The notes: generated by a model from the sequence alone, not told the origin. 64,000 bases of DNA from Pigmentibacter ruber (GCF_009792895.1 NZ_WSSC01000001.1:1364001-1428000); one strand, 5' to 3'. Shown: positions 54,063 through 64,000, numbered from the stretch's first letter. Numbers and translations: made by a program.

Positions 54063-55355
54063 ATGCGCATTTATATCAAAATGATACAGATTTTTATTAG
54101 CTTTTCGTCAGCTATTTTAACCCATCTTGCTTCTGCGGAAGAAAAAATAATTAAAAAAATTGAATTCAATAGTGACTCCGATATTCCTAAAGATTCACTT
54201 AAATATATAATTGAATTGGAAGAAGGTGAAGTTTTTTCACAAAGTAAATTAGACAATGACATTCAAAATCTAAAAAATACGACTGTATTTAGTAAAGTAA
54301 CTGCTCAAGTAGATGAGGACAAAGAAAAAACAATTAAAATTACTTTTAATCTTGAAAAAAAATGGACTTTTATTCCTTACTTTATAGCGGGATCTGGAGG
54401 AGGAACTAGCTACTATTCTTTTGGATTATTTGATTCTAATTTTTTAAATAATCTTTACACTTTCAATATAAATTATAAAATAGAAAATGGGGAATCTAAT
54501 TACAGTATATCTTTTGCAAACAATTATGCATTTAGAAATAATTTTATTAATGGGGCAAGTGCAAATATCATAAATAAGAAAATTACTTATTTTAAAAATG
54601 AAGAAAAAATTGGATACTATTCATTTGAAGAGCATTTATTTAATTTATTCAGTCTATATAAATTAAATAACTATATTAACTTTGGTGGTGGTATTGCATT
54701 TAAAGAAGCTATTAAAATTAATTCCCAACTTTCCAGTGATGAAATTGCTACAAATAATAGTAATTTTATAAAAAATCCTTCTGGATACTCAAGTTTTGGA
54801 CTTCAATCAAGAGTACAAATAGGAAAAATGGATTATCAAGAAATAACTCAAGAAGGAATTTTAATAAATAATATTACGAATTCTTACTTTAGCCAAAATT
54901 CAAGTGACGAAAATTTTAATGATGAAAACTTTCAGTTACTAGGTTTTGTTGAACTTCCTAGTATTCGTGATTCATATTTTGGAACTCGAATTGGTCTCCA
55001 ATCGACAAACTCAAAAAATCCGGTGAATGAATTTTATCTTGGTGGCTTAGATAAACTAAGAGGCTTTAATTACACACAATTAACCGGAAGAAATGCTTAT
55101 TATCAAAACATTGAACTTCGTTTTACTTTATATAAAAATAATTATATAGCTTTTCAATTTGTCCCATTTTTTGATTATGGAAATACTGCAGATCAATTTG
55201 ATGATCTATTTCATAATATTTATTCGAGTGTGGGTGTAGGAATAAGAATTCCATTAATGAAAATTAATAAAATTGCTTTTAGATTAGATTATGCAACTAC
55301 AGTTTCTCAATTTAAAATGAATGGATTTAGTTTTGGATTACTGCAATTCTTTTAA
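54063..55355 (+). CDS. Omp85-family outer-membrane protein (BamA/TamA-like, short)
   Basis: 430 residues. Signal peptide ends around ASAEE. A single POTRA-like domain (about 25-100: [30 protein letters not shown]) is followed by a 16-stranded-type barrel. The Omp85 lid motif appears as [13 protein letters not shown], and the protein ends [10 protein letters not shown] with terminal Phe. BamA proper has five POTRA domains, so this is a specialised short member, perhaps for one exported partner. Its stop overlaps the convergent chemoreceptor stop by 3 bases. Confidence 0.85.
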   Translation: MRIYIKMIQIFISFSSAILTHLASAEEKIIKKIEFNSDSDIPKDSLKYIIELEEGEVFSQSKLDNDIQNLKNTTVFSKVTAQVDEDKEKTIKITFNLEKKWTFIPYFIAGSGGGTSYYSFGLFDSNFLNNLYTFNINYKIENGESNYSISFANNYAFRNNFINGASANIINKKITYFKNEEKIGYYSFEEHLFNLFSLYKLNNYINFGGGIAFKEAIKINSQLSSDEIATNNSNFIKNPSGYSSFGLQSRVQIGKMDYQEITQEGILINNITNSYFSQNSSDENFNDENFQLLGFVELPSIRDSYFGTRIGLQSTNSKNPVNEFYLGGLDKLRGFNYTQLTGRNAYYQNIELRFTLYKNNYIAFQFVPFFDYGNTADQFDDLFHNIYSSVGVGIRIPLMKINKIAFRLDYATTVSQFKMNGFSFGLLQFF

Positions 55356-56827
55356 TTTCTTTTTTCTTTGTGACCTTGAATAATTAAATTCATCAAATCC
55401 ATAATATCTTTCAGCTTATCGCATTGTATATCAATTTCTTTTGCATATTTAATCAATGCATTCATCTGATCATAAGTTTCAGAATTAATAGAACTTGCTA
55501 TATTTACAGAACTTACCACAGAACCAATGCTAGAACTTTGTTGAGTTGTTGATTCCTGAATCTCTTTTGTATTATTGTAGATATTAACAACTTCTGAAGC
55601 AATTGCTTGAAATGAGTTTGAAACATTTTTTGAATTGTCTTTTAATTCAAAAACACTATTATTCATATCTTTTATGACTACTTCAGCAGCTTTTTGACTC
55701 TCTGAAATCAATTGATCTATTTCTTTTGCTGCTTTACCACTCATTTTTGCTAAGTTCCCCACTTCTTCGGCTACTACCGAAAATCCTTTTCCAAGTTCAC
55801 CAGCTCTTGCTGCTTCAATTGAAGCATTTAATGAAAGCAATTCTGTTTTAGATACAATATTGTTTATTACTGTGGCTTTAGCTGAAATATCTTTAATAAT
55901 CTTCGAAATATTTTGTAAATTGTCGCTTGATTTTCCAATTTTACCTACTGCTGAAGTCATTAAATCAACAATATGATTCCCTTCTTTAGTTTTATGGTTC
56001 AAACTATCTACAATTTGAATACATTCATCTGCATTTTTCTTAGTCTTATCGATCATCTTTACCATTTCTTCCATTTGATTTTGAATTTGATCCATGGCTT
56101 CACTTTGCGATTTTGATAATTCAGAAACCTTAACAAATGCCTTACTAAGCTCCTTGTTAGTAGAGTTTAGTTCATCAGATTGTCCCCCTATTTTCTTAGT
56201 AAGCATTTGTAATGGATCTGAAACAAATTTTTTCACTATGAGAAAAGAAAGAACAGAAATTAAAACAATACAACTTAATAAACCTAGTACAGCAGTAAAT
56301 ATCATTTTATAAATTTGTTTATTTAAATGAGTTAATTCAGATTCGATAATAATGATTCCATCTAATCGATTTGATTCTTTATCAGTAATTGCAGATAAAT
56401 ATACTCTTCTATTGGAAGATAAAGCTAAAGTTTCAACCCCTTTTATATCCTTTAAATCATTTATTTTTGTATAATCAGTCAATTTAATATCGTTTGCTAT
56501 TTCATCTACAGTATTATTGTCTTTTTTTATAGCGCCAGTGAATAATGTCTTTTTTTCACCAAATATAAATACTTTAACTATATTTTCATTGATAAATAAA
56601 CCTTTAATTGAGTTTAAAACGTTTTGTTTTTCTAAATTATATATATTTGCAGAAAGAGATGGCTTTAATATTACTAATGAATTAGAAATAGAGTGATCAA
56701 ATTCTTCTTGAAGTTGTCCTTTAGTATCTATAATAGAGTAAATAAAATAGATACTAAGAGATAAAATAATAATTGGTACCGTAACAATTATTATTTTTAA
56801 GTTTAGTGATAAATCTGAAAATCTCAT
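55352..56827 (-). CDS. Methyl-accepting chemotaxis protein 1
   Basis: 491 residues from ATG 56827 (GAGGA upstream; the frame opens at a TTG, 56842). Membrane segments at about 10-35 and 180-210 enclose a periplasmic domain of about 150 residues. No obvious HAMP domain separates TM2 from the coiled-coil signalling region, whose tip [20 protein letters not shown] and [19 protein letters not shown] are canonical. Sister of the receptor at 56920: the tips are nearly identical while the periplasmic domains are diverged but related. Presumably senses periplasmic ligands or binding proteins. Confidence 0.92.
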   Translation of the reverse strand: MRFSDLSLNLKIIIVTVPIIILSLSIYFIYSIIDTKGQLQEEFDHSISNSLVILKPSLSANIYNLEKQNVLNSIKGLFINENIVKVFIFGEKKTLFTGAIKKDNNTVDEIANDIKLTDYTKINDLKDIKGVETLALSSNRRVYLSAITDKESNRLDGIIIIESELTHLNKQIYKMIFTAVLGLLSCIVLISVLSFLIVKKFVSDPLQMLTKKIGGQSDELNSTNKELSKAFVKVSELSKSQSEAMDQIQNQMEEMVKMIDKTKKNADECIQIVDSLNHKTKEGNHIVDLMTSAVGKIGKSSDNLQNISKIIKDISAKATVINNIVSKTELLSLNASIEAARAGELGKGFSVVAEEVGNLAKMSGKAAKEIDQLISESQKAAEVVIKDMNNSVFELKDNSKNVSNSFQAIASEVVNIYNNTKEIQESTTQQSSSIGSVVSSVNIASSINSETYDQMNALIKYAKEIDIQCDKLKDIMDLMNLIIQGHKEKRN

Positions 56828-56919
56828 TTCTTTAATCCTCAATACCAGTATTAAATCGGTATATAAATTAGTATTATTAAGTTAATTTTAAGTTCAAATA
56901 TTAATTTTTTTTTCTGAAT

Positions 56920-58401
56920 TTACTGAGGGTTATGTACTTTTTTACTTCTTCCAGCAATAATTACATTCATTGATTGCATAACATTTTTTAGTTTCTCACA
57001 CTGATCATCTATTTCTTTTCCTAAAGATATTAATCCAGTCATTTCATCTTTTGTATTGGAGTTAATTGAACCTGCTAAATTTACTGAACTTTGTACTTCA
57101 TTGATACTTTGTGATTGAAAAGAAGTAGAATTTTGTATTTCTTTGGTATTATTTAATATATTAACGACTTCACCAGCTATTTCATGAAAAGATTGCGAAA
57201 CATTATTAGAATTATTCTTAATTTCTAAGACACTATTGTTCATTTCTAGTATCACAGTATTTGCAACTTTTTGACTTTCTGTTATCAAATTATCTATTTC
57301 TTTTGCTGCTTTTCCACTCATTTTTGCTAAATTTCCCACTTCTTCGGCTACCACGGAAAATCCTTTTCCTAATTCTCCAGCTCTAGCAGCTTCAATTGAA
57401 GCATTTAAAGAAAGCAATTCTGTTTTAGAAACAATATTATTAATAACTGTTGCTTTAGCTGATATATTATTAATTATTTTCGATATTTCTTTTAAGTTTA
57501 AACTTGCTTTATCAATTTTTTCGACAGCAGAAATCATAGTGCCAACAATGCTGTTACCTTGCTTAGTTTTTTCATTTAAGTTATCCACAATTCTATTACA
57601 ATCTTCTGCTCTTTTATTTGTGACATCAACACTTTCTATCATTTTATTCATTTGTTGTAATATTTTATCCATCGCTTCAGTTTGTGACTCTGATAGATTT
57701 GATACTTTGACAAAGGAAACATTTAAATTTTGATTTGTTGCATAAATATCGTCAGATTTTGATCCTACTTCAAGTGTTAAATTTGCTAATGGTTTTGAAA
57801 TTATTTTATTTATAATATAAAAAGATAAAACTATAATTGACACTACACAGAAAAAAACACCAAGTATAGCTCCTATAATCATCCGCAATATTTGTGAAGA
57901 AAGTTTACTTAAATCTGCTTCAATAATCATAATGCCATCAAATCTTTTTGATTCTTGGTCTATAATAGGGGATATATAAATTCTTTTATTTTCTTTTGTT
58001 TTTGATAAAACACCTTGAATTGCTTTAAAATCTAAATCTTCTGTAAAATCAGAAATTTTAGTATCGTCTGGAAGATCCAGATAAGTTTTGTCAGGTTTTA
58101 TTTGCACTCCAGTAAATAAGGTCTTTTTTTCACTAAATATCAGTGCTTTATTAATATTCTCATTAATAAATAATCCTTTTACTGAATTAGAAACATTGTT
58201 TTTCTCTAAATTATAAATATTAGCTGATAAGGAGGGTTTTAAAATGACCATAGAATTAACAATAGTATTATCGAATTCAATTTGAAATTGTTTTTTTGTA
58301 TCTAATATTTGATAAACAAAGTATAAGCCTATTGAGCAAACTGTTATAGGGATAATGATAAGTAAGATTTTTATATTTAAAGGTTTTTCTTTAATATCCA
58401 T
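56920..58401 (-). CDS. Methyl-accepting chemotaxis protein 2
   Basis: 493 residues with the same plan as the neighbour at 55352: TM1 about 8-28, a periplasmic domain with the shared [14 protein letters not shown] and KGLFINENI blocks, TM2 about 180-205, then the signalling coiled coil with the identical tip. A tandem duplication; the periplasmic parts have diverged more than the tip. Upstream of it on the same strand lie four solute-binding proteins, suggesting that some of these act as ligand-loaded co-receptors. Confidence 0.92.
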   Translation of the reverse strand: MDIKEKPLNIKILLIIIPITVCSIGLYFVYQILDTKKQFQIEFDNTIVNSMVILKPSLSANIYNLEKNNVSNSVKGLFINENINKALIFSEKKTLFTGVQIKPDKTYLDLPDDTKISDFTEDLDFKAIQGVLSKTKENKRIYISPIIDQESKRFDGIMIIEADLSKLSSQILRMIIGAILGVFFCVVSIIVLSFYIINKIISKPLANLTLEVGSKSDDIYATNQNLNVSFVKVSNLSESQTEAMDKILQQMNKMIESVDVTNKRAEDCNRIVDNLNEKTKQGNSIVGTMISAVEKIDKASLNLKEISKIINNISAKATVINNIVSKTELLSLNASIEAARAGELGKGFSVVAEEVGNLAKMSGKAAKEIDNLITESQKVANTVILEMNNSVLEIKNNSNNVSQSFHEIAGEVVNILNNTKEIQNSTSFQSQSINEVQSSVNLAGSINSNTKDEMTGLISLGKEIDDQCEKLKNVMQSMNVIIAGRSKKVHNPQ

Positions 58402-58515
58402 CTTTCTACCAACAAAAATTGTATGTCAATCTATCGGTAGGCAATAAATAATATTTACCTAATTTTATTTAGTATTTATCATAATATTGAATATAATATT
58501 AATCATTACTTTAAT

Positions 58516-59271
58516 TTAAGGATTTTTACCTGTATATTTTCTTACAATTGCTGAGTATTGGGGTGTTTTTTTAAAACTTTCAATGGCCTGTTTTACTTTA
58601 CTAATAAGTTTTTCAGATGTTTTTTTTGTCGTAGCAATATAATTTTCTTCAGTATCTATTTTATTGCCAAATGTATAGTAATCAATATTTAGCTTTTGCT
58701 CTTTTAGAAAACTTAATGCACCTATGACAGATGTGTACCAAGCATCTATTGTTTTTTCTTCCAAAGCTTTTACGTTTTGTGAGTCTTTTGGCACTGAAAT
58801 GATATTTTGTTTCATTAATTTTTGATTTAGCAGAAATGTTTCATATGAAGTAGCAAGCATAACCCCTATTTTTTTATTTTTTACTTCTTGGAGAGAATTG
58901 ATTGGTTTTGTTCCTTTATAGCTAATAAAAACCGTATCAGCATTATAGATTTTAGAAACCCATATATATTTTTTTTCTCTATCAGGATTTCTAGTAAATG
59001 GAATAATAAATGATTTACTATCAGTATTTGCCAAGCAATCTTCTTGTGCTCTAATCCAAGGTTCCCATATTATTTTAAACGTAATATTTTTATGTTTAAA
59101 AGCTTGGGATATTATTTCTCCTGCAATTCCACCAATTTGATTCTCCCCCCATTTTTCAGTTTTAGAAGGGAAATCATGCGTTATTATGGTGACATCTTCT
59201 GCAAAAGAAAATATTGGTAAGGTGAAGGAAATGTATAGAAAAGAATAAAATATGTTTTTAGAAATAGCCAT
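58516..59271 (-). CDS. Family-3 solute-binding protein, tandem copy 1
   Basis: 251 residues, signal peptide ending around SFAED. Conserved core of the set: GENQIGGIAGEII, EPWIRAQEDCLAN, FIIPFTRNPDREKKYIWVSK, NKKIGVMLATSYE and EENYIATTKK. AAAGGTAA precedes the start. It is the last of four tandem paralogs on the minus strand and the closest to the chemoreceptors. No permease in the array. Confidence 0.88.
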   Translation of the reverse strand: MAISKNIFYSFLYISFTLPIFSFAEDVTIITHDFPSKTEKWGENQIGGIAGEIISQAFKHKNITFKIIWEPWIRAQEDCLANTDSKSFIIPFTRNPDREKKYIWVSKIYNADTVFISYKGTKPINSLQEVKNKKIGVMLATSYETFLLNQKLMKQNIISVPKDSQNVKALEEKTIDAWYTSVIGALSFLKEQKLNIDYYTFGNKIDTEENYIATTKKTSEKLISKVKQAIESFKKTPQYSAIVRKYTGKNP

Positions 59272-59305
59272 TTAATTACCTTTAACAGCTTATTACAAAA
59301 AAATA

Positions 59306-60055
59306 CTATTTACCAGTATACTTTTTAATAATTGCTTTATAATCAGGAGTCTTTTTAAAAGAATCTATAGCTTCTTTAACTTTATCAACTAGTTCTTTTG
59401 CTGTTCCTTTAGATGTTGCAATATAGTTTTCTTCAATATCAATTTTATTTCCAAATTCAAAAGAATCTATAGCCATTTTTTCAGCATTGAACGTAGCAAT
59501 TGCACCTATGACACCAGTATACCAAGCATATATTTTTCCCGCTTCAAGTTTTTTCGCATTTGTTGAGTCATTTGGTACGCCTTCAATATCTGATTTTGTT
59601 AACCCATTTTTTTCATTAGCAATGGCAGCTTCATAGGAAGAACCAAGTAAAACACCTATTTTTTTACCTTTAGCTTCAGCAATAGTATTTAACTTTGCTG
59701 TTCCTTTTTTTGTAATAAATACTGTTTCAGCATCATACAATTTTGAAACCCAATTGTAATTAGGCTCTCTTTCAGCATTTCTTGTAAAAGGAATAATAAA
59801 AGATTTTTTATCACTATTTGCTAAGGTCTCTTCTTGAGCACGCTTCCAAGGCAACCAATTCATTTTAAAACTTATTTTTTTAGCCGCAAATGCTTTTGTA
59901 ATAATTTCACCACCAATGCCACCAACTTGATTTTCCCCTAATTTATCTGTTTTTGAGGGTAAAACTTGTGTGCAAATTGTAATGTCTTGAGCAAATACAG
60001 CAGTACATGCTAAAGTTGATATAGAAATTGCTAAAATCTTTATATTTCTTAACAT
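59306..60055 (-). CDS. Family-3 solute-binding protein, tandem copy 2
   Basis: 249 residues, signal peptide ending at VFAQD. Very close to copy 3 throughout: GENQVGGIGGEIITKAF, LPWKRAQEETLANSDKKS, KGKKIGVLLGSSYEA and ending KAIIKKYTGK. GAGGATTAT precedes the start. The close pair 2/3 implies a recent duplication within the older array. Confidence 0.88.
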   Translation of the reverse strand: MLRNIKILAISISTLACTAVFAQDITICTQVLPSKTDKLGENQVGGIGGEIITKAFAAKKISFKMNWLPWKRAQEETLANSDKKSFIIPFTRNAEREPNYNWVSKLYDAETVFITKKGTAKLNTIAEAKGKKIGVLLGSSYEAAIANEKNGLTKSDIEGVPNDSTNAKKLEAGKIYAWYTGVIGAIATFNAEKMAIDSFEFGNKIDIEENYIATSKGTAKELVDKVKEAIDSFKKTPDYKAIIKKYTGK

Positions 60056-60085
60056 ATAATCCTCAATTTTATAAATAAATTAAAA

Positions 60086-60835
60086 TTATTTTCCTGCATA
60101 TTTTTTAATAATTGCTGCATATTGAGGTGTCTTTTTAAAACTTTCAATTGCATCTTTTACTTTATTTGCTAATTCAGCAGGAGTATTTTTAGCTGTCGCT
60201 ATATAGTTTTCTTCGCGATCAATATTTTTACCAATATCTATTTTTCCAATATCTATTTTTTCAGCTTTTAAAGCTGCAACAGCCCCAATCACTCCTGAAT
60301 ACCAGCCATATATTTTTCCAGCATCAAGCTTTTTAGCATTTGTTGCATCATTTGGCACTGCTTCTATATCAGCTTTATTTAATCCATGTTTTGCATCTGC
60401 AATAAAGCCCTCATACGAAGAACCAAGTAAAACACCTATTTTTTTACCTTTTGCATCAGCAATACTGTCCAGTTTTTTATTTGATTTTAATGTCAGAAAT
60501 GCAGTATCAGCATCATAAAGTTTAGCTACCCAATTATAACTTGCTTCCCGCTCTGAATTGCGAGTTAAAGGAATTACAAATGATTTTTTGTCAGAATTTG
60601 CAAGGGTTTCTTGTTGCGCTCTTTTCCAAGGTGACCAAACCATTTTGAAGGAAATTTTTTTAGCCTCTAATGCCTTTGTAACAATATCTCCACCAATTCC
60701 ACTGACTTGATTTTCTCCAATTTTTTCTGTTTCAGATGGAAAATTTTCAGTCAAAATTGATATATCTTGAGCTATTGCAGTACCAAATGCAAAAAGAAAA
60801 ACTGGCGCGAGTAGAAAATTTTTTTGTTTGAACAT
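60086..60835 (-). CDS. Family-3 solute-binding protein, tandem copy 3
   Basis: 249 residues from ATG 60835 (TGGAG upstream; the frame opens 14 codons earlier). Signal peptide ends around AIAQD. Sister of copy 2. It has a short internal duplication: IDIGK occurs twice in a row (AEKIDIGKIDIGKNIDREE), an in-frame change near the second lobe that is not in the others. Confidence 0.88.
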   Translation of the reverse strand: MFKQKNFLLAPVFLFAFGTAIAQDISILTENFPSETEKIGENQVSGIGGDIVTKALEAKKISFKMVWSPWKRAQQETLANSDKKSFVIPLTRNSEREASYNWVAKLYDADTAFLTLKSNKKLDSIADAKGKKIGVLLGSSYEGFIADAKHGLNKADIEAVPNDATNAKKLDAGKIYGWYSGVIGAVAALKAEKIDIGKIDIGKNIDREENYIATAKNTPAELANKVKDAIESFKKTPQYAAIIKKYAGK

Positions 60836-60914
60836 AAAAAACTCCATTATAAAAATGATTACTCTATAATTAAACATTTTACTTACAAAAATATAAAGTC
60901 AATATTCTGGCAGA

Positions 60915-61679
60915 TTAATTCTTATTAGGAACATACTTTTTAATAATTTCAGAATATTTATTTGTTTTTCTAAACTGCTCAAAGGCTTTAGCAACTCTTT
61001 CTATTAATTTAGGATCTGTTTTTGAAGTCGTTGAAATATAATTTTCTTCAACATCAATTTTATTTCCGTATTCAAATTGGCTAAGATCTATTTTTTCAGC
61101 AACTATATTTGCTTTTCCCGAAATAGAACTTGTATACCAGGCAAATATTTCCCCAAGTAATAATCTTTTCACATTTAGCTGATCGTAGGGAACAGAAGAG
61201 ACTTCATCCTTAAATGCTTTTCCTTTTTGATTTAAAATTTTTTGCTCATAAGAGGTACCAACTTGGACACCAATTTTTTTATCATTTATTTCTTTTAAGC
61301 TATTTATTTTTTTATTGCCTTTTTTTGTGATAAAGAAAGTTTCTATATCACATATTTTAGCTACCCAGATATAATTTTTTTCTCTCTCAGGAATTCTGGT
61401 TATTGGTAAAATAAAACTTTTTTTATCAGCATTTTCTTGAACCTTTTGTTGGGCTAACTTCCACCTTGTCCAAATAAATTCATATTTAATATTTTGACTT
61501 TCTAGCGCTTGAGTAACAATTTCTGCAAAAATTCCGGTTACTTTTCCATTACTCGACTTTTCAACTTCACCAGGGACATTTTCCGTTAAAATTTTTATAT
61601 CCTGTGCTTTTATTTTAGTTGTTATGTAACAAGATCCAAATAAAACAATTAATGTGGATATTTTTTTATAATTTAGCAT
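60915..61679 (-). CDS. Family-3 solute-binding protein, tandem copy 4
   Basis: 254 residues, signal peptide ending around IKAQD. The most diverged of the four: the conserved W-x-R-A-Q motif is changed to RWKLAQQ and GENQVGGIG to SNGKVTGIF, so ligand choice probably differs. AGGGATAT precedes the start. First gene of the array in transcription order. The 61680-61973 spacer divides it from the divergent ABC importer and holds no gene I can support. Confidence 0.86.
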   Translation of the reverse strand: MLNYKKISTLIVLFGSCYITTKIKAQDIKILTENVPGEVEKSSNGKVTGIFAEIVTQALESQNIKYEFIWTRWKLAQQKVQENADKKSFILPITRIPEREKNYIWVAKICDIETFFITKKGNKKINSLKEINDKKIGVQVGTSYEQKILNQKGKAFKDEVSSVPYDQLNVKRLLLGEIFAWYTSSISGKANIVAEKIDLSQFEYGNKIDVEENYISTTSKTDPKLIERVAKAFEQFRKTNKYSEIIKKYVPNKN

Positions 61680-61973
61680 TTATATATCCCTAATTTTATA
61701 AATTTATAATTTATTGTATTATCCAAGATATTTTTAAACAATTATAGTCAATTAATTGGCGACTTAAGCTCATTAAAATTCACTTGAATAAAATCTGAGA
61801 AAAATCAATGATAAAAAACTTAATCTGCTTGAAAAAAAAAATACATTTGTTAAATTCACAATTGAGTTTTATGAAGTCATTTTCTTCTTTGTAAAAATTT
61901 TTATTTTTTGATATTTTATCTAATCAAGGTATTTTATTATCTTTCAATGGTTATGAAAAAATGGGAAGCTAGC

Positions 61974-62714
61974 ATGATTGAATTTAAAGGTATTCATAAA
62001 TGGTACAATAAAAAACTGCATGTTTTAAATGATATTAATTTAGTAGTGAAAAAAGGGGAAGTTGTTGTTGTTTGTGGCCCCTCAGGTTCTGGAAAGTCTA
62101 CTCTTATCCGCACTGTTAACGCTCTTGAAACCGTGGATGCCGGTGAACTTATTGTGGATGGTATTAAAGTAACAGATCCGAAAATAAATTTAAATACATT
62201 ACGAGGAGAAATAGGGTTTGTCTTTCAGCAGTTTAATCTTTACCCACACTTAACAGTTTTAGAAAATATAACACTGGCTCCCATAAAAGTTAAAAAAGTA
62301 AACAAATCTGAAGCTGAAAAAATAGCTCTTGATTTACTTAATAAAGTAGGTCTTGATAATAAAAAAGACTCCTATCCGGCACAACTTTCTGGTGGCCAGC
62401 AACAAAGAGTAGCTATTGCACGTGGACTTGCCATGCAACCTAAAATTATGTTGTTTGATGAACCAACATCTGCTCTAGATCCTGAAATGATCGGTGAAGT
62501 TTTGAAGGTTATGAAAGACCTTGCCAAGGGCGATATCACTATGATGGTTGTTACCCATGAAATGGGTTTTGCTCGTGAAGTTGCAAATAGAATAGTTTTT
62601 ATTGATGCTGGAAAAATTGTTGAAGTTTCTGAACCTAATGATTTCTTTAATCATCCAAAATCAGAAAGAGCACAACAATTTTTAAAGCAAGTTTTGACAC
62701 CAATGCAAGCATAA
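61974..62714 (+). CDS. glnQ: Polar amino-acid ABC transporter ATP-binding protein (GlnQ-type)
   Basis: 246 residues, standard length. Walker [10 protein letters not shown], the Q-loop [11 protein letters not shown], signature [16 protein letters not shown], Walker [13 protein letters not shown] and the switch His in VVTHEMGF. I chose ATG 61974 (GGGAAG upstream, family-like [11 protein letters not shown] start); the frame opens at 61908. First gene of an importer operon with a binding protein and permease. Confidence 0.93.
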   Translation: MIEFKGIHKWYNKKLHVLNDINLVVKKGEVVVVCGPSGSGKSTLIRTVNALETVDAGELIVDGIKVTDPKINLNTLRGEIGFVFQQFNLYPHLTVLENITLAPIKVKKVNKSEAEKIALDLLNKVGLDNKKDSYPAQLSGGQQQRVAIARGLAMQPKIMLFDEPTSALDPEMIGEVLKVMKDLAKGDITMMVVTHEMGFAREVANRIVFIDAGKIVEVSEPNDFFNHPKSERAQQFLKQVLTPMQA

Positions 62715-62728
62715 AAGGAGATTTTTTC

Positions 62729-63541
62729 ATGAAATTAATGAGCAGAAAATTTTTTATATCTATTATTTCTTTAATCCCTCTTCTATATGTAACAAATGTT
62801 CAAGCTGATGTTAATGAAATAAAGAAAAAGAAAACTCTTATAGTTGGTGTGAAAGACTCCTTATACCCATTTGGATTTGTAAATGAAAAATCTCGCACTT
62901 TAGAAGGCTATGATATAGATTTTGCAAAGGAAATCGCTGATAAATTAGGAGTTAAAATAGAGCTAAAACCGGTAACATCTGCTAATAGAATACCATTATT
63001 GATGGAAGATAATGTTGATTTGCTTGCTTGTACAATGACAATTACACCAGAAAGAGCAAAACAAATAAATTTTAGTTATCCTTATTTTGTCTCTAAGCAA
63101 AAATTCATTGTTAAAAAAGGAACAGTGAAATCATTAAAAGATTTAGAAAACAAAAAAATTGGTACAACCAAAGGATCAACTTCAGAGCTGAATGCTGCAA
63201 AAGCAATTCCAAGCGCAAAAATACTTTCTTTTGATGATTATCCCCAAGCTTTTTTAGCTTTGCAACAAGGAAAAGTATTCGCAATAACTACTGATGAATC
63301 AATTTTAGCGGGAATACTTTCAAAAGCATCTAAGAAGGAGGATTTTGAATTACCTGCATTTGATATTTCTAAAGAGCCATATGGAATAGGTGTTAACAAA
63401 AAAAATCCAGAATTATTAAAAATAGTAAATCAAACATTAATTGAGATGGAAAAAAACGGAAAAGCTGATGCCACTTTTGCTAAATGGTTTGGTCCAAATT
63501 CTTCAGTTCCTTTAGTAAAAGACTTTAAAATCACCCCCTAG
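62729..63541 (+). CDS. Polar amino-acid ABC transporter substrate-binding protein
   Basis: 270 residues, signal peptide ending around VQADV. Typical cluster-3 binding protein: VGVKDSLYPFGFVNEKSRTLEGYDIDFAKEIAD-like opening, ACTMTITPERAKQINFSYPY with the ligand Arg in TPER, IGTTKGSTSE and the closing WFGPNSSVPLV. Resembles glutamate/aspartate or glutamine binding proteins. AAAGGAG precedes ATG 62729. Unlike the four orphan SBPs, it sits in a full importer operon. Confidence 0.92.
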   Translation: MKLMSRKFFISIISLIPLLYVTNVQADVNEIKKKKTLIVGVKDSLYPFGFVNEKSRTLEGYDIDFAKEIADKLGVKIELKPVTSANRIPLLMEDNVDLLACTMTITPERAKQINFSYPYFVSKQKFIVKKGTVKSLKDLENKKIGTTKGSTSELNAAKAIPSAKILSFDDYPQAFLALQQGKVFAITTDESILAGILSKASKKEDFELPAFDISKEPYGIGVNKKNPELLKIVNQTLIEMEKNGKADATFAKWFGPNSSVPLVKDFKITP

Positions 63542-63575
63542 AAATATAAACAATTAAAAATTTAGGAATGGTTTT

Positions 63576-64000
63576 ATGTCATCTTACCAATTTGATTTCT
63601 CCATCCTACTAACTGAAAAATATGCAAAAATGTTAGTAGAAGGCCTTGTAACAACAGTAGAACTTTCCGTTATTTCATGTGCTTTGGCATTTTTCCTTGG
63701 TTTGAATTTAGCCGTCATGCGTTTAGCTCATTTTGCTCCAATCAGGATATTTGCCCAGTGCTATCTGGAATTTTTTAGGAACACTCCTCTCATTGTACAG
63801 CTATTTTTTTGGTATTTTGGTTCTTATCAAGTGTTACCAACAGTAATTAATGATTGGCTAAACACTTTAAATTTCGAATTCGCAGCAGCAGTAATTGCTT
63901 TAACATTTTATACCTCAGCATTTATCGCTGAAGATATCCGTTCTGGAATTTCTTCCATTCCAAAAGAACAAATGGAAGCTGCTAGAAGTAGCGGATTTTC
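63576..64000 (+). CDS. Polar amino-acid ABC transporter permease (partial)
   Basis: 141 codons to the window edge. Starts at ATG 63576 after AGGAATGG. Membrane helices are separated by the segment FRNTPLIVQLFFWYFG, typical of the HisM/GlnP permease family, and the EAA coupling motif (EQMEAARSSGF) is reached just at the edge. It completes the importer with the two preceding genes; a second permease may follow beyond the window. Confidence 0.92.
   Translation, partial: MSSYQFDFSILLTEKYAKMLVEGLVTTVELSVISCALAFFLGLNLAVMRLAHFAPIRIFAQCYLEFFRNTPLIVQLFFWYFGSYQVLPTVINDWLNTLNFEFAAAVIALTFYTSAFIAEDIRSGISSIPKEQMEAARSSGF

Noticed and set aside
1-64000. CRISPR arrays, tRNA or rRNA genes, integrases or intact insertion sequences
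   Set aside because: No regularly spaced repeats, no tRNA T-loop style motifs in a cloverleaf context, and no transposase or integrase reading frame were seen.

Overview
The window is AT-rich, Gram-negative chromosomal DNA. Diderm markers include an Omp85 protein, several outer-membrane barrels, many lipoprotein signal peptides and a periplasmic class D beta-lactamase. Housekeeping genes (recA, fusA, efp, accB/accC, clpP, acpS, nrdA/nrdB, ddl) lie among accessory genes. Low GC, many small lipoproteins and the protein style suggest a Silvanigrellales/Oligoflexia-like member of the Bdellovibrionota; this is an inference from style, not a database match. I saw no tRNA, rRNA, CRISPR array, intact insertion sequence or prophage.

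Layout. 0.6-4.4 kb: redox and stress genes (SDR plus AhpD-like pair behind a TetR-type operator, beta-carbonic anhydrase, OXA-type beta-lactamase, truncated globin). 4.4-10.7 kb, minus strand: ferredoxin-NADP reductase, SodC and a glycogen debranching enzyme in one operon, then a DUF503-like gene and a C-terminal processing protease. 10.8-17.7 kb: DUF3025, effector-binding protein, multicopper oxidase, thioesterase/SDR pair, amino-acid permease. 17.8-21.6 kb: iron and heme genes (bacterioferritin with a Cys-containing upstream ORF, Bfd behind two Fur-type palindromes, protoporphyrinogen oxidase, a HemL-like aminotransferase). 22-28.6 kb: an S41 protease lipoprotein and two tandem beta-propeller lipoproteins whose first 483 residues are identical but whose tails differ. 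28.9-32.3 kb: cheW, a decayed chemoreceptor, and eutBC. 32.3-51 kb: mainly core genes, including nrdAB behind a pair of NrdR-like boxes, and a bacterioferritin-fold paralog that has lost its ferroxidase and heme ligands. 51-64 kb: an RCC1-repeat lipoprotein, an Omp85 protein, two sister chemoreceptors, four tandem plus one separate family-3 solute-binding proteins, and the start of a complete polar amino-acid ABC importer.

Themes. Iron and oxidative-stress handling recurs (SodC, FNR, AhpD, multicopper oxidase, globin, Bfr/Bfd, PPOX). The 55-61.7 kb block pairs orphan periplasmic binding proteins with chemoreceptors and has no permease of its own, which suggests sensing rather than uptake. The best candidates for undescribed biology are the tandem lipoproteins with a 1.48-kb exact direct repeat and alternative C-terminal tails, the ligand-less bacterioferritin paralog, and the binding-protein/chemoreceptor array. 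Several convergent gene pairs overlap at their 3' ends, so the genome is compact where it is coding, yet it also carries gene remnants (about 0.3, 21.8 and 29.6 kb).
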